Below, in pieces: positions 16,242 through 28,338 of a stretch of 64,000 nucleotides of DNA. The notes under the pieces were generated by a model. It was not told the origin of the DNA, ran no database searches, and was given only the letters and a program-made list of their open reading frames with translations. The DNA comes from a bacterium (lineage in GTDB: Bacteria > Bacillota > Bacilli > Lactobacillales > Streptococcaceae), in the NCBI GenBank assembly GCA_905221145.1, contig CAJNCA010000001.1, positions 310,001 to 374,000 of the forward strand. Direction: 5' to 3'. The stretch's first letter is position 1. The number at the start of each line of letters is the position of its first letter. The translations under genes and the position numbers were made by a program.

Positions 16242-18347
16242 ATGAACAACAACTTTAATAATTTTAACAACATGGATGATTTATTTAACCAATTGATGGG
16301 TGGTATGCGAGGATACAGTTCTGAAAATCGTCGCTACTTGATTAATGGTCGTGAAGTGACACCAGAGGAATTTGCTCACTATCGTGCGACTGGTCAATTA
16401 CCAGGAAATGCAGAAACTGATGGACAAATGCAACAACAGGCTTCAGGTATGAAACAAGACGGTGTCCTTTCTAAACTAGGCCGAAACTTGACAGCAGAAG
16501 CTCGTGAGGGCAAGTTGGATCCTGTTATCGGACGAAACAAGGAAATTCAAGAAACATCTGAAATCCTCTCACGTCGTACCAAAAACAATCCTGTTTTGGT
16601 CGGAGATGCAGGTGTTGGTAAGACAGCCGTTGTCGAAGGCCTAGCACAAGCCATTGTGAATGGCGATGTTCCAGCTGCCATTAAGAACAAGGAAATTATT
16701 TCTATTGATATCTCAGGTCTTGAGGCTGGTACTCAATACCGTGGTAGCTTTGAAGAAAACGTCCAAAACTTAGTCAATGAAGTAAAAGAAGCAGGGAATA
16801 TTATCCTCTTCTTTGATGAAATTCACCAAATTCTCGGTGCTGGTAGCACGGGTGGTGACAGTGGTTCTAAAGGTCTCGCGGACATTCTCAAGCCAGCTCT
16901 CTCTCGTGGTGAATTGACCGTTATTGGAGCGACAACTCAAGACGAATACCGTAATACCATCTTGAAGAATGCAGCTCTTGCTCGTCGTTTCAACGAAGTC
17001 AAGGTCAACGCTCCTTCAGCAGAAGATACTTTTAAAATCCTTCAAGGAATTCGTGATCTCTATCAACAACACCACAATGTTATTTTGCCAGACGAAGTCT
17101 TAAAAGCAGCAGTGGATTATTCTGTCCAATACATTCCTCAACGTAGCTTGCCAGATAAGGCTATCGACCTTGTCGATGTAACGGCTGCTCACTTGGCAGC
17201 TCAACATCCAGTAACAGATGTGCATGCTGTTGAACGTGAAATTGAGGCAGAAAAAGACAAGCAAGAAAAAGCGGTTGAGGCAGAAGATTTTGAAGCTGCT
17301 CTAAACTATAAAACACGCATTGCAGAATTGGAAAAGAAAATCGAAAACCACACAGAAGATATGAAAGTGACTGCAAGTGTCAACGATGTGGCTGAATCTG
17401 TAGAACGAATGACCGGTATTCCAGTATCTCAAATGGGGGCTACGGACATCGAACGTTTGAAAGATATGGGTCATCGTTTGCAGACGAAAGTTATTGGTCA
17501 AGATAAGGCCGTTGAAGCAGTAGCAAAAGCTATCCGTCGTAACCGTGCTGGTTTTGATGAAGGTAACCGTCCAATCGGTAGCTTCCTCTTTGTAGGTCCT
17601 ACTGGTGTTGGTAAGACTGAGTTGGCTAAACAATTGGCTCTAGATATGTTCGGAACGAAAGATGCTATCATCCGTTTGGACATGTCAGAATACAGCGACC
17701 GCACAGCCGTATCTAAATTGATTGGTACAACTGCAGGTTATGTTGGTTACGATGACAACAACAATACCTTGACAGAACGCGTCCGTCGCAATCCATACTC
17801 AATCGTCCTTCTCGACGAAATTGAAAAGGCTGACCCTCAAGTCATCACCCTTCTCCTTCAAGTTTTGGATGATGGTCGTTTGACAGATGGTCAAGGTAAC
17901 ACTGTCAACTTCAAGAATACGGTGATTATCGCAACTTCAAACGCAGGCTTTGGTTACGAAGCTAACTTGACAGAAGATGCTGATAAACCAGAATTGATGG
18001 ATCGTTTGAAACCTTACTTCCGTCCAGAATTCCTTAACCGTTTCAATGCTGTCATCGAATTCTCACACTTGAGCAAAGAAGATCTTTCTAAGATTGTAGA
18101 CCTTATGTTGGTTGAAGTTAACAAGACGCTTTCTAAGAAAGACATTGACTTGGCAGTGAGCGAAGCTGCTAAAGAATACATGACTGAGGAAGGCTACGAT
18201 GAAGTCATGGGTGTTCGTCCACTCCGTCGTGTGGTTGAACAACAAATCCGTGACAAAGTCACAGACTTCCACTTGGATAACCTTGATGCTAAACACCTAG
18301 AAGCTGACATGGAAGATGGTGTTTTGGTCATTCGTGAAAAAGCTTAA
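16242..18347 (+). CDS. clpL: ClpL heat-shock ATPase/chaperone (HSP100)
   Basis: 701 aa. An unusual Asn-rich N-terminus ([18 protein letters not shown]) replaces the ClpC N-domain. There are two AAA+ modules with Walker A at 121-128 (GDAGVGKT) and 452-459 (GPTGVGKT). A UVR-like coiled coil lies between them (about 330-372). ClpL disaggregates and refolds proteins after heat or wall stress and is thought to work largely without ClpP. The CtsR box and TTGACC/TATATT promoter upstream fit heat-shock control. The stop codon overlaps the first base of a BOX repeat. Confidence 0.95.
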   Translation: MNNNFNNFNNMDDLFNQLMGGMRGYSSENRRYLINGREVTPEEFAHYRATGQLPGNAETDGQMQQQASGMKQDGVLSKLGRNLTAEAREGKLDPVIGRNKEIQETSEILSRRTKNNPVLVGDAGVGKTAVVEGLAQAIVNGDVPAAIKNKEIISIDISGLEAGTQYRGSFEENVQNLVNEVKEAGNIILFFDEIHQILGAGSTGGDSGSKGLADILKPALSRGELTVIGATTQDEYRNTILKNAALARRFNEVKVNAPSAEDTFKILQGIRDLYQQHHNVILPDEVLKAAVDYSVQYIPQRSLPDKAIDLVDVTAAHLAAQHPVTDVHAVEREIEAEKDKQEKAVEAEDFEAALNYKTRIAELEKKIENHTEDMKVTASVNDVAESVERMTGIPVSQMGATDIERLKDMGHRLQTKVIGQDKAVEAVAKAIRRNRAGFDEGNRPIGSFLFVGPTGVGKTELAKQLALDMFGTKDAIIRLDMSEYSDRTAVSKLIGTTAGYVGYDDNNNTLTERVRRNPYSIVLLDEIEKADPQVITLLLQVLDDGRLTDGQGNTVNFKNTVIIATSNAGFGYEANLTEDADKPELMDRLKPYFRPEFLNRFNAVIEFSHLSKEDLSKIVDLMLVEVNKTLSKKDIDLAVSEAAKEYMTEEGYDEVMGVRPLRRVVEQQIRDKVTDFHLDNLDAKHLEADMEDGVLVIREKA

Positions 18348-18497
18348 TACTCTTCGAAAATCTCTTCAAACCACGTCAACGTCGCCTTGCCATATATATG
18401 TGACTGACTTCGTCAGTTCTATCTACAACCTCAAAGCAGTGCTTTGAGCAACCTACGGCTAGTTTTCTAGTTTGCTCTTTGATTTTCATTAAGTATA
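18347..18497. repeat. BOX element (A-B-C type)
   Basis: The conserved ATACTCTTCGAAAATCTC start (boxA), one boxB with the ACTGACTTCGTCAGT and CTCAAAGCAGTGCTTTGAG stem-loops, then boxC ending CTTTGATTTTCATTAAGTAT. BOX repeats are short mobilised intergenic repeats of pneumococcus and close relatives. This copy begins inside the clpL TAA. Confidence 0.9.
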
Positions 18498-18515
18498 AGA
18501 CAAAATTTTGAGAAT

Positions 18516-18556
18516 AAAAAAGAAGGAACCATCTGAAAAAACTGGTTCCTTTTTTG
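18516..18556. terminator. Bidirectional terminator between clpL and luxS
   Basis: AAGGAACCA (18523-18531) / TGGTTCCTT (18543-18551) flanked by an A run on the left and a T run on the right, so it can act on both convergent transcripts. Confidence 0.85.
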
Positions 18557-18559
18557 TGT

Positions 18560-19042
18560 TTAAATCACATGACGCTCAAAGGCATCGTCTGAAATTCCTT
18601 GTTCAAGGATGAGTTTTGCCCATTCTTTAGCAGAAAAGAGGCTGTGATCCTTGTAGTTACCGCAAGATTCGATGGTTGTTCCAGGGACGTCTTCCCAAGT
18701 AGTAGTCTCAGCGATTTCCTTGAGCGAATCCTTGATAACAGCCGCAATTTCAGCACTGGTATGACGACCCCACATAATCATGTGGAAACCAGTACGGCAA
18801 CCAAATGGTGAACAGTCAATCATACCGTCAATGCGGGTACGGATGAGTTTGGCTAAGAGGTGCTCGATAGTGTGAAGGCCAGCAGTAGGGATAGAGTCTT
18901 CATTGGGTTGCACTAAACGAATATCATAATTGGAGATGACATCTCCCTTTGGCCCTGTTTCTTCCCCGATCAAGCGAACATAGGGTGCTTTCACAATGGT
19001 GTGGTCAAGTTCAAAACTTTCAACAATAACTTCTTTTGACAT
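18560..19042 (-). CDS. luxS: S-ribosylhomocysteine lyase, AI-2 synthase
   Basis: 160 aa from the ATG at 19042. The frame stays open upstream to 19177, but only this ATG has a Shine-Dalgarno (AAAGGAT), and [14 protein letters not shown] is the family start. Metal ligands are His57 and His61 (HTIEH) and Cys127; Cys82 in FGCRTG is the catalytic cysteine. LuxS splits S-ribosylhomocysteine to homocysteine and DPD, the AI-2 precursor, in the activated methyl cycle. It has its own promoter. Confidence 0.96.
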   Translation of the reverse strand: MSKEVIVESFELDHTIVKAPYVRLIGEETGPKGDVISNYDIRLVQPNEDSIPTAGLHTIEHLLAKLIRTRIDGMIDCSPFGCRTGFHMIMWGRHTSAEIAAVIKDSLKEIAETTTWEDVPGTTIESCGNYKDHSLFSAKEWAKLILEQGISDDAFERHVI

Positions 19043-19069
19043 GGTAAATCCTTTCAGTTTTCTTCTTTC

Positions 19070-19078
19070 ATTATAACA
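19070..19078 (-). promoter_or_regulatory. luxS extended -10 promoter
   Basis: TGTTATAAT on the minus strand (TATAAT at 19075-19070), with no good -35. It lies between the DUF1846 terminator and luxS. Confidence 0.6.
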
Positions 19079-19103
19079 TAAAGCTGGCTCCTGAGACAGA
19101 TAG

Positions 19104-19129
19104 AAAACCTCTCCGAGAGTGGAGAGGTT
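19104..19129 (-). terminator. Terminator of the DUF1846 gene
   Basis: AACCTCTCC (19106-19114) / GGAGAGGTT (19121-19129), 6-nt loop. On the minus strand it ends in TTTT. Confidence 0.75.
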
Positions 19130-19136
19130 CAAATAT

Positions 19137-20621
19137 TTATTTACGATACAAGCGGTCGTATTGGTAGTAAGGGTCAAAGGTTACGTTGATACCTAGTTTA
19201 CGAAGGACATTCTTGTCTTCATCTGTCAAGATGATGGTTGAGTGGGCTTCGCTTCCTTTGAGGTTACCAAGTTCTTCCATAGCACGAGCAGCATCAGAAT
19301 TTTCTGTAGCTGTGATAGCAAGTGCAATCAAAATTTCATTTGAATGCAGGCGTGGATTGCGACTACCCAGATGATCGATTTTAAGACCTTGGATTGGCTT
19401 AACAACTTCAGGTTCGATTAGTTTTACTTCTTTAGCGATGTCAGCTGATTTCTTGATAGCGTTGATCAAGGCAGCTGCTGTAGGGCCAAAGAGTTCTGAG
19501 TTCTTACCTGTGACGATTTCCCCATTTGGCAATTCAAGGGCTAGGGCTGGTCCACCAGTTTCTTCTGCTTTTTGGCGTGCAGTAACAGCAACCTTACGGT
19601 CTGCTGGTGTGATGCCGAGGTCATTCATAAGCAACTCGATTTTCTTGACAGCTGCTTCGCCAACTTTTTCAGCTTTAAAATCAAGAACAGTTTGATAGTA
19701 ACGACGGATGATTTCTTGTTTAGAGGCTTCGATAGCAGCCTCATTATCTGTAATAGCGAAACCAACCATGTTGACACCCATGTCTGTCGGTGATGCATAA
19801 GGAGATTTACCTAGGATACGTTCTAACATACGTTTCAGAACAGGGAAAATCTCGATATCACGGTTGTAGTTGACCGTTGTTTTTTCGTAAGTTTGGAGAT
19901 GGAAGGGGTCAATCATGTTGACATCGTCAAGGTCAGCTGTGGCTGCCTCATAAGCCAAATTAACTGGATGATGTAGTGGAAGGTTCCATACTGGGAAGGT
20001 TTCAAACTTGGCATAACCAGACTTGATGCCATTGATTTGGTCGTGGTACATATTGGACATACAGGTTGCCAATTTTCCAGAACCAGGTCCAGGAGCGGTT
20101 ACGACAATCAGGTTTCGACTGGTTTTGATGTAGTCATTTTTTCCCATACCTTCTGGGGAAATAATGTGATCCATATCCGTCGGATATCCTTTGATTGGAT
20201 AATGAAGATAAGAATCAATTCCGTTTTTCTCGAGTTGATTGCGGAAGGCATCTGCAGCGGGTTGGCCAGCGTACTGTGTGATGACAACAGAGCCGACAAA
20301 AATCCCTAATTCATTGAATTTATCAATCAAACGAAGAACTTCTTGGTCATAAGAAATGCCCAAGTCACCACGTGCTTTGGAATGTTCAATGTTGCTAGCA
20401 TTAATGGCAATCACAACCTCAACCTGCTCTTTCAATTCTTGCAAGAGTTTGATTTTGTTGTCAGGCTCATAACCAGGAAGAACACGAGCAGCGTGGAAAT
20501 CTTCTAACATTTTACCACCAAACTCTAAGTAGAGCTTGCCGTCAAATTGGTTAATGCGCTCCAAAATGTGGTCGCGCTGTAGATTCAAATATTGTTCAGA
20601 ACTAAAAGCTTGTTTTTTCAT
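19137..20621 (-). CDS. DUF1846 conserved protein
   Basis: 494 aa, full length for this family, known from a pneumococcal structure but without an assigned function. The ATG at 20621 has AGAGG upstream. Motifs include the acidic [19 protein letters not shown] near the N-terminus and [21 protein letters not shown], a nucleotide-binding-like loop (about 168-190). The sequence looks like a soluble cytoplasmic enzyme. It stands alone between luxS and dexB, as in pneumococcus. Confidence 0.85.
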   Translation of the reverse strand: MKKQAFSSEQYLNLQRDHILERINQFDGKLYLEFGGKMLEDFHAARVLPGYEPDNKIKLLQELKEQVEVVIAINASNIEHSKARGDLGISYDQEVLRLIDKFNELGIFVGSVVITQYAGQPAADAFRNQLEKNGIDSYLHYPIKGYPTDMDHIISPEGMGKNDYIKTSRNLIVVTAPGPGSGKLATCMSNMYHDQINGIKSGYAKFETFPVWNLPLHHPVNLAYEAATADLDDVNMIDPFHLQTYEKTTVNYNRDIEIFPVLKRMLERILGKSPYASPTDMGVNMVGFAITDNEAAIEASKQEIIRRYYQTVLDFKAEKVGEAAVKKIELLMNDLGITPADRKVAVTARQKAEETGGPALALELPNGEIVTGKNSELFGPTAAALINAIKKSADIAKEVKLIEPEVVKPIQGLKIDHLGSRNPRLHSNEILIALAITATENSDAARAMEELGNLKGSEAHSTIILTDEDKNVLRKLGINVTFDPYYQYDRLYRK

Positions 20622-20700
20622 TTTTTTACCTCTGACCTCTATTATAATAAAAAATTGGAAGTTAGGAAACTATGGACTTAAAAAAGGAATCAAAAAGATT

Positions 20701-20739
20701 AGGCAAACGCTTGCACAAAAATTCAAAAAGCGCTATCAT
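20701..20739 (+). promoter_or_regulatory. dexB promoter with a cre-like site over the -35
   Basis: -35 TTGCAC (20711-20716), 17-bp spacer, -10 TATCAT (20734-20739). The bases at 20701-20716 match the CcpA cre pattern WTGNAANCGNWNNCAW except at two positions and cover the -35, consistent with glucose repression of a sugar gene. Confidence 0.6.
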
Positions 20740-20764
20740 AGATTGTAGATTATTAAAATAATGA

Positions 20765-22384
<1,620 letters not shown>

Positions 22385-22392
22385 AAAGTGAG

Positions 22393-22422
22393 AACCTTGA
22401 GCCTTAAAGCTTGAGGTTTTTT
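22393..22422 (+). terminator. dexB terminator
   Basis: AACCTTGAGC (22393-22402) / GCTTGAGGTT (22409-22418) with two G-U pairs, then a T run. Confidence 0.8.
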
Positions 22423-22492
22423 GCTAAAAGTTGTGTAAAAAACTCTTTTAAAAACATTTGTTAGAATTTTCTAAAAAATCTGTCAAAAGCTC

Positions 22493-22520
22493 TTGCATTT
22501 GTAAAAAAATAGGGTATAAT
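22493..22520 (+). promoter_or_regulatory. Promoter of the aliC-like gene
   Basis: -35 TTGCAT (22493-22498), 16-bp spacer, -10 TATAAT (22515-22520). Confidence 0.7.
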
Positions 22521-22551
22521 AGTGAAAATACTATTTTGAAGGAGATTATTT

Positions 22552-24519
22552 ATGCAATCGAAAAAGTGGCTCTTAGGAGCAGGAGTGACCTTGAGTACAG
22601 CCATTCTTTTAACAGCTTGTGGGAAAAGTGAAAAGAATGCAGACGCTCCCAAAACATTTTCTTATGTTTATGCTGTTGATCCATCATCCTTGGATTATAG
22701 CGTTACAAGTAAAAGTTCAACTTCTGACGTAATAGGTAATGTTGTCGACGGTCTTTTAGAGAATGATAAATATGGGAATCTCATTCCTTCTCTAGCAGAG
22801 GATTGGTCAGTTTCTAAAGATGGCTTGACTTATACCTACAAACTTCGTAAAGGTGTGAAGTGGTATACTTCAGAAGGGGAAGAGTATGCGGAAGTTAAGG
22901 CTCAGGATTTTGTCACAGGTCTGAAACATGCAGCAGATGGAAAGTCCGATGGTCTTTCTTTGGTTGAGAAATCTATCAAAGGATTGGAGGCTTATGTTAG
23001 TGGTGAGACAAACGATTTCTCAACTGTAGGTGTGAAAGCTCTTGATGATTATACAGTAGAATATACGCTTAATAAACCGGAAAGTTTTTGGAATTCAAAA
23101 ATAACCACTGCAACGATGCTTCCAGTTAATGAAGAATTTTTGAATGCAACAGGTAAGGATTACGGAGCGCCAACTCCATCAAGTATTCTTTACAATGGTC
23201 CATATTTTTTGAAGTCCTTGATTTCTAAATCTGTGATTGAATATGAAAAAAATCCTAACTATTGGGATAAGGAAAATGTCAAAATTGATAATGTAAAATT
23301 AACATTCTATGATGGATCAGACCAAGAATCCTTAATTCGTAGCTTTACACAAGGTGCCTATACAACTGCTCGTCTCTTTCCAGCAAGCTCAAACTTTGAA
23401 TCAACTAAAAAGGAATACGGTGATAAGATTGTCTATAGTCCACAAGAGGCAACAAGTTATTATCTTACCGTTAACGTAAATCGTCAATCCTATAATAAAA
23501 CAGCTAAAACAGATGAGTCACAAAAAACATCAACAAAAGAAGCTCTTCTCAATAAGAACTTCCGTCAGGCTCTTAATTTTGCATTTAATCGCCACGCCTA
23601 TACAGCTCAATTAAATGGTGAAGAAGGTGCGGATAAGATTATTCGTAATAGTCTAGTGCCAGATAACTATGTTCAAGTAGCTGGGAAGACCTTCGGACAG
23701 CTGGCTCAAGATGAACTGCTGAAATATGGAGAGCAATGGAAAGATGTGACTCTCACAGATGGCAAAGATACAATTTACAATCCAACAAAGGCCAAGTCTA
23801 CATTTGAAAAAGCGAAAACAGAATTGCAATCTAAGGGAGTAAGTTTCCCGATTCATTTGGATGTACCAGTAGAACAGACAGATGTAGTTGCAGTTCAACA
23901 GACAAATTCATTAAAACAATCGATTGAAGAAACATTGGGAACTGAGAATGTAATTATAGATGTTCTTCAAATGACGGATAATGAGAAGGAAAGTATTACT
24001 TCTCAAGCTAAAGTTCCAACCCAAAAAGATTATGATTTGAACGGAACTGGTTGGGGACCAGATTATCAAGATCCAGCAACCTATCTCAATATTTTAGATG
24101 CTAAGAAGGGTTCTGCCTTGAAACATCTAGGTATAACAAAGGGCAAGGATCCTGAAGTCATGGCGAAAGTTGGCTTGGATGAATACAAGAAGCTCTTGGA
24201 TGATGCTGCATCTGAGACAAGTAATCTTGATAAACGATACGAAAAGTATGCCAAAGCACAGGCTTGGGTTACTGATAGTTCACTTCTTATTCCAGTTGCT
24301 TCTTCAGGTGGCTCTCCTATGGTTAGTCGTACTGTTCCATTTACCAAAGCTTATTCACAGGTCGGTATTAAGGGAGATCCATTTATTTTTAAAGGTATGC
24401 AACTTCAAAATGATATCGTGACAACTAAAGAGTATGAGGCGGCTCTTAAAAAGTGGCAAAAGGAAAAACTAGAATCTAATGCTCAGTATCAAAAGGATTT
24501 AGAAAAACACATAAAATGA
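22552..24519 (+). CDS. aliC: Oligopeptide-binding lipoprotein, AliB-like ORF1 (AliC)
   Basis: 655 aa. Signal peptide with lipobox LTAC and the lipidated Cys at residue 23, then an SBP_bac_5 oligopeptide-binding fold. Signature stretches shared with AliA/AliB are NVVDGLLENDKYGN, LAEDWSVSKDGLTY and QDFVTGLKHA. It sits directly after dexB, where encapsulated pneumococci start the capsule operon. AliB-like ORF1/ORF2 in this place is the mark of null-capsule clade strains and many S. mitis. Ali proteins lend bound peptides to the Ami permease and influence competence and colonisation. The aliC name rests on position and order. Confidence 0.85.
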   Translation: MQSKKWLLGAGVTLSTAILLTACGKSEKNADAPKTFSYVYAVDPSSLDYSVTSKSSTSDVIGNVVDGLLENDKYGNLIPSLAEDWSVSKDGLTYTYKLRKGVKWYTSEGEEYAEVKAQDFVTGLKHAADGKSDGLSLVEKSIKGLEAYVSGETNDFSTVGVKALDDYTVEYTLNKPESFWNSKITTATMLPVNEEFLNATGKDYGAPTPSSILYNGPYFLKSLISKSVIEYEKNPNYWDKENVKIDNVKLTFYDGSDQESLIRSFTQGAYTTARLFPASSNFESTKKEYGDKIVYSPQEATSYYLTVNVNRQSYNKTAKTDESQKTSTKEALLNKNFRQALNFAFNRHAYTAQLNGEEGADKIIRNSLVPDNYVQVAGKTFGQLAQDELLKYGEQWKDVTLTDGKDTIYNPTKAKSTFEKAKTELQSKGVSFPIHLDVPVEQTDVVAVQQTNSLKQSIEETLGTENVIIDVLQMTDNEKESITSQAKVPTQKDYDLNGTGWGPDYQDPATYLNILDAKKGSALKHLGITKGKDPEVMAKVGLDEYKKLLDDAASETSNLDKRYEKYAKAQAWVTDSSLLIPVASSGGSPMVSRTVPFTKAYSQVGIKGDPFIFKGMQLQNDIVTTKEYEAALKKWQKEKLESNAQYQKDLEKHIK

Positions 24520-24567
24520 GTCTAGGCTTATTTTGTAGATGTTTCTTAGTCAACAAACCGTATAAAA

Positions 24568-24610
24568 ACAAGGGAGGACTGTATGAAAGACAGAAATCCT
24601 TTGTTTTTTT
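24568..24610 (+). terminator. Terminator after the aliC-like gene
   Basis: ACAAGGGA (24568-24575) / TCCTTTGT (24597-24604) with one G-U, an inner CTGT/ACAG stem and a following T run. Confidence 0.7.
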
Positions 24611-24653
24611 ATAACTAAAGTTTATAAACTTTCATTCTCGAAATTCAATTAAC

Positions 24654-24682
24654 TTTACAAATTTCCTCTATTTTGGTAAAAT
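24654..24682 (+). promoter_or_regulatory. Promoter of the aliD-like gene
   Basis: -35 TTTACA (24654-24659), 17-bp spacer, extended -10 TGGTAAAAT (-10 hexamer 24677-24682). Confidence 0.7.
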
Positions 24683-24686
24683 AAAC

Positions 24687-24709
24687 TTATGTTACAAAAA
24701 CTAACATAA
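24687..24709 (+). promoter_or_regulatory. Leader hairpin beside the aliD-like RBS
   Basis: Perfect 8-bp arms TTATGTTA (24687-24694) and TAACATAA (24702-24709), 7-nt loop, formed at the very 5' end of the mRNA. Its right arm touches the AAAGGAG ribosome-binding site. Confidence 0.45.
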
Positions 24710-24721
24710 AGGAGAAAGAAG

Positions 24722-26680
24722 ATGAATACAAAAAAGCGTGTCCTTAGTGCAGGCCTGACCTTTGCGGCCACTTTGCTTTTAGCTGCTTGCGGACAATCAG
24801 GTTCAGATACAAAAACTTACTCATCAACCTTTAGTGGAAATCCAACTACATTTAACTATCTATTAGACTACTACGCTGATAATACAGCCATCATTACCAA
24901 CCTAGTTGATGGTTTGCTTGAAAATGACAATCACGGGAACCTAGTTCCATCTTTGGCAGAAGACTGGTCTGTTTCAAGCGACGGTCTGAGTTATACCTAT
25001 AAATTGAGAAAAGATGCCAAATGGTTTACGGCTGACGGTGAAGAGTACGCCCCAGTCAAGGCACAAGATTTTGTGACAGGTATCAAGTACGCAGTGGATA
25101 ATAAATCACAGGCCATTGACTTGATTCAAAACTCGATCAAGGGCTTGAATGATTATATTACAGGAGCGGATTCTGACTTTTCTAAGGTTGGGGTGAAGGC
25201 CATTGACGACCAGACTGTTGAGTATACTTTGGCACGCCCAGAACCTTATTGGAACTCAAAAACAACCAACAGTATTCTTTTCCCAGTAAATGAAGAGTTT
25301 CTAAATTCAAAAGGGAAAGATTTTGGTACTTTATCTCCAGATAGTATTCTCTACAGCGGACCTTATTTGTTAAAAGATTTCACATCGAAATCATCAATCG
25401 AGTATGTGAAAAATCCGCATTACTATGATCATGACAAAGTATCGATTGAACACGTGAAATTGGCTTACTTTGATGGTTCAGACCAAGAATTGACCATCCG
25501 TAACTTTGAAAGTGGAGCCTATTCAATCGCTGGGGTTTATCCAAATAGTTCTAACTTTGCCAAGACCAAGGAAAAATATAAGGATAATATCGTTTATAGC
25601 TTGCAGGACAAGACTTCTTGGTACTTCAATTTCAACGTCAACCGTAAGGCCTACAACCATACGTCTAAAACGACAGATGAGCAGAAGAAGTCAACTGAGA
25701 CAGCTGTCTTGAACAAGAACTTCCGCCAAGCGGTGAACTTCGCCTTAGATCGCACAGCCTATTCTGCCCAGTCAAATGGGGAAGAAGCAGCTAGCAAGAC
25801 CCTTCGTAACACCCTAGTACCTCCTACATTTGTCCAAGTTGGAGACAAGACCTTTGGAGAAGTAGTCGCTTCTAAATTGGTTAACTACGGAACAGAATGG
25901 TCAGGCATTGACTTGGCAGATGCTCAGGATGCCTATTTTAACAAAGAAAAGGCCCAAGCAAAATTTGCGGAAGCTAAAAAAGAATTGGCAAGTCAAGGTG
26001 TGACTTTCCCTATTCACTTGGATGTGGCTGTTGATCAAACAAGTAAAAATGCTGTGACAGGCATGAACTCTGTTAAGCAGACTCTAGAGTCAGTTTTAGG
26101 TGCTGATAACATTGTCATTGATGTTCAGCAACTTTCAACAGATGATTTTAATAACGTAGCCTTCTTAGCACCAACGCCTGCTGATCGAGACTATGATTTG
26201 AACTTTGATGGGTGGGTAGGTGACTACCAAGATCCATCAACTTATCTCAATCCTTTCAATGCAGAGGATGGATTCTACCTCAAAATCTTTGGTCTAGATG
26301 CTCAGGAAGATAAAGCTAAAATTGCTAGCTTGGGTCTTGATACCTACACCAAGATGCTCAAAGATGCAGATAGCGAAAATAAAGATGTAGCCAAACGTTA
26401 TGAAAAATATGCTGAAGCACAGGCTTGGATGATTGATAACTCTCTTATCATGTCAGCTATGTCAAGTGGTGGAACAGCATCTGTCACCAAAGTAACGCCA
26501 TTTACAAGAGGTTATTCATTGGTCGGTATCAAGGGTGATGGCAATAACTACAAGTACATGAAACTGCAAAAAGACACTGTGACAACCAAACAGTTTGAAG
26601 AAGCTAAGACTAAATGGGAGCAAGAAAGCAAAAAAGCAATCGAAAAAGCTCAAAAAGAAGCAGAAAATCATGTGAAATAA
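24722..26680 (+). CDS. aliD: Oligopeptide-binding lipoprotein, AliB-like ORF2 (AliD)
   Basis: 652 aa. Signal peptide with lipobox LAAC, then the same binding fold as the neighbouring AliC-like and AliA proteins (LVDGLLENDNHGN, LAEDWSVSSDGLSY). The C-terminus is a Lys/Glu/Ala-rich helix ending AENHVK. It has its own promoter and a leader hairpin, so it can be expressed independently of the aliC-like gene. Its codon choice and sequence differ clearly from the first copy, so this is old divergence and not a fresh duplication. Expected to capture a different peptide set for the Ami transporter. Confidence 0.85.
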   Translation: MNTKKRVLSAGLTFAATLLLAACGQSGSDTKTYSSTFSGNPTTFNYLLDYYADNTAIITNLVDGLLENDNHGNLVPSLAEDWSVSSDGLSYTYKLRKDAKWFTADGEEYAPVKAQDFVTGIKYAVDNKSQAIDLIQNSIKGLNDYITGADSDFSKVGVKAIDDQTVEYTLARPEPYWNSKTTNSILFPVNEEFLNSKGKDFGTLSPDSILYSGPYLLKDFTSKSSIEYVKNPHYYDHDKVSIEHVKLAYFDGSDQELTIRNFESGAYSIAGVYPNSSNFAKTKEKYKDNIVYSLQDKTSWYFNFNVNRKAYNHTSKTTDEQKKSTETAVLNKNFRQAVNFALDRTAYSAQSNGEEAASKTLRNTLVPPTFVQVGDKTFGEVVASKLVNYGTEWSGIDLADAQDAYFNKEKAQAKFAEAKKELASQGVTFPIHLDVAVDQTSKNAVTGMNSVKQTLESVLGADNIVIDVQQLSTDDFNNVAFLAPTPADRDYDLNFDGWVGDYQDPSTYLNPFNAEDGFYLKIFGLDAQEDKAKIASLGLDTYTKMLKDADSENKDVAKRYEKYAEAQAWMIDNSLIMSAMSSGGTASVTKVTPFTRGYSLVGIKGDGNNYKYMKLQKDTVTTKQFEEAKTKWEQESKKAIEKAQKEAENHVK

Positions 26681-26685
26681 TGACG

Positions 26686-26715
26686 AGCGAGGTTCCGTAA
26701 GGGACCTCGTTTATT
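26686..26715 (+). terminator. Terminator after the aliD-like gene
   Basis: CGAGGTTCC (26688-26696) / GGGACCTCG (26701-26709) with one G-U, GTAA loop, T-rich tail. Confidence 0.75.
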
Positions 26716-26838
26716 GCATTTCACAGTATCATTGTAATGAATATATTGAAAGTTAAGGCGTAGAAGTTTAGTGAGATATTGAGGATACTTTACTTGGAGA
26801 GTATGTATCATACAATGTACTGTTGATGATGTATTTTA

Positions 26839-26847
26839 TGATATAAT
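26839..26847 (+). promoter_or_regulatory. Extended -10 of the wzg promoter
   Basis: TGATATAAT (TATAAT at 26842-26847), about 40 bp before the GTG start. No convincing -35 at 17 bp. A small GTATG/CATAC dyad lies at 26801-26813. Confidence 0.5.
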
Positions 26848-26886
26848 AAAGTGAAATGAAATAAAAATTGATAATAGAGGTATATC

Positions 26887-28332
26887 GTGAGTAGATCTTC
26901 GAAGCGAGCTCGTCAGGGTAAAACAAAAAAATTGATTAGTTGGGGGTTGCTAGCTATCTATGCAATACTAGCAGTCTTTTTATTGTTTTTGATTTTCAAA
27001 TACAATATGCTAGCCTTCCGATATCTGAACATAGCAGTTACCGTCCTAATTGTAGCCTTAGCCGTCTTGTGCTTCTTTTTAATTCGGTCTAAGAAAGCTA
27101 AAAATCTAACGCTGATTTTATTACTACTTGGTATTTTGATTAATGGGACTTCCCTCTTTGTTGTAAGTCAGTTCATTGGATTTACTAGTCGTTTGAATGC
27201 AACATCAAATTACTCAAATTATTCGATGAGTATTGCGGTGTTAGCAGATAGTCCAATTGAGAATATCAGTCAGGTAACCAGTGTAATGGGTCCTACTGGG
27301 ACAGATAAGAATAATATCCAACAGTTACTGAATGATCTGAAGGTTAGTCAAAATAAGGAATTGACAGTCGAAGAAAGTAGTTCTTATCTTGCGGCCTATA
27401 AGAGCTTGTTAGCTGGAGATACAAAGGCAATCCTTCTAAACAGTGTCTTTGAAAACATTATCGAATCAGAATATCCAGACTATGCTTCAAAGATTAAGAA
27501 AATCTATACCAAAGAATTGACTAAGAAGGTTGAAACTCCAAAGGATGTCAAAGGTGACAGTTTCAACGTTTATATCAGCGGAATTGATACTTACGGTCCA
27601 ATTAGTTCAGTTTCTCGTTCTGATGTCAATATCATTATGACAGTGAATCGTGAAACTAAAAAGATTCTCTTGACAACAACCCCTCGTGATTCCTATGTTT
27701 CGATTGCAGACGGAGGGAATAATCAAAAAGATAAGTTGACTCATGCGGGTATTTATGGAGTAGATGCTTCGATTCATACACTGGAAAATCTCTATGGTAT
27801 TGACTTGAACTATTATGCTCGTTTGAATTTCACCTCTTTCTTGAAATTGATTGATTTACTCGGTGGAGTTGATGTTTATAATGACCAAGAATTTACTGCT
27901 CATACAAATGGGAAGTTCTATCCTGTAGGAAGTGTTCATCTTGACTCGGAGCAAGCTCTTAGCTTTGTACGAGAGCGTTATTCATTGGCAGATGGAGACC
28001 GAGATCGTGGTCGCAACCAGCAAAAGGTTATTGTCGCTATTTTGCGAAAGTTAACCTCAACAGAAGCTTTGAAAAATTATGACAGTATTATAAAGGGACT
28101 ACAAGATTCTTTGCAAACCAATATGCCACTTGAAACCATGATGAATCTGGCCAATGCCCAACTTGAGAGTGGTGGAACTTATAAGATTACCTCGCAAGAT
28201 CTTAAAGGAACAGGGCGTATGGATTTACCATCTTATGCCATGCCTGATAGCAACCTCTACATGATGGAAATAAGTGATAGCAGTTTAGAGTCAGTCAAGG
28301 CTGCAATTAATGATGTGATGGAAGGAAAATAA
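26887..28332 (+). CDS. wzg: Capsule regulatory/attachment protein Wzg (CpsA), LCP family
   Basis: 481 aa, complete. Three N-terminal membrane spans (about 17-105), an accessory domain, then the LytR-CpsA-Psr domain (about 230-400) with the TTPRDSYV and [20 protein letters not shown] motifs whose Arg and Asp residues bind the polyprenyl-phosphate head group. LCP proteins attach capsule or teichoic acid to peptidoglycan. GTG start with AGAGG upstream, and the SRSSKR beginning matches pneumococcal Wzg. Normally followed by wzh-wzd-wze and the sugar genes, which are missing here. It may still help attach another glycopolymer. Confidence 0.92.
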   Translation: MSRSSKRARQGKTKKLISWGLLAIYAILAVFLLFLIFKYNMLAFRYLNIAVTVLIVALAVLCFFLIRSKKAKNLTLILLLLGILINGTSLFVVSQFIGFTSRLNATSNYSNYSMSIAVLADSPIENISQVTSVMGPTGTDKNNIQQLLNDLKVSQNKELTVEESSSYLAAYKSLLAGDTKAILLNSVFENIIESEYPDYASKIKKIYTKELTKKVETPKDVKGDSFNVYISGIDTYGPISSVSRSDVNIIMTVNRETKKILLTTTPRDSYVSIADGGNNQKDKLTHAGIYGVDASIHTLENLYGIDLNYYARLNFTSFLKLIDLLGGVDVYNDQEFTAHTNGKFYPVGSVHLDSEQALSFVRERYSLADGDRDRGRNQQKVIVAILRKLTSTEALKNYDSIIKGLQDSLQTNMPLETMMNLANAQLESGGTYKITSQDLKGTGRMDLPSYAMPDSNLYMMEISDSSLESVKAAINDVMEGK

Positions 28333-28338
28333 GACAAA

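Noticed and set aside
19043..19177. 45-residue N-terminal extension of LuxS
   Set aside because: It contains the luxS promoter, lacks a ribosome-binding site and is not part of the LuxS family.
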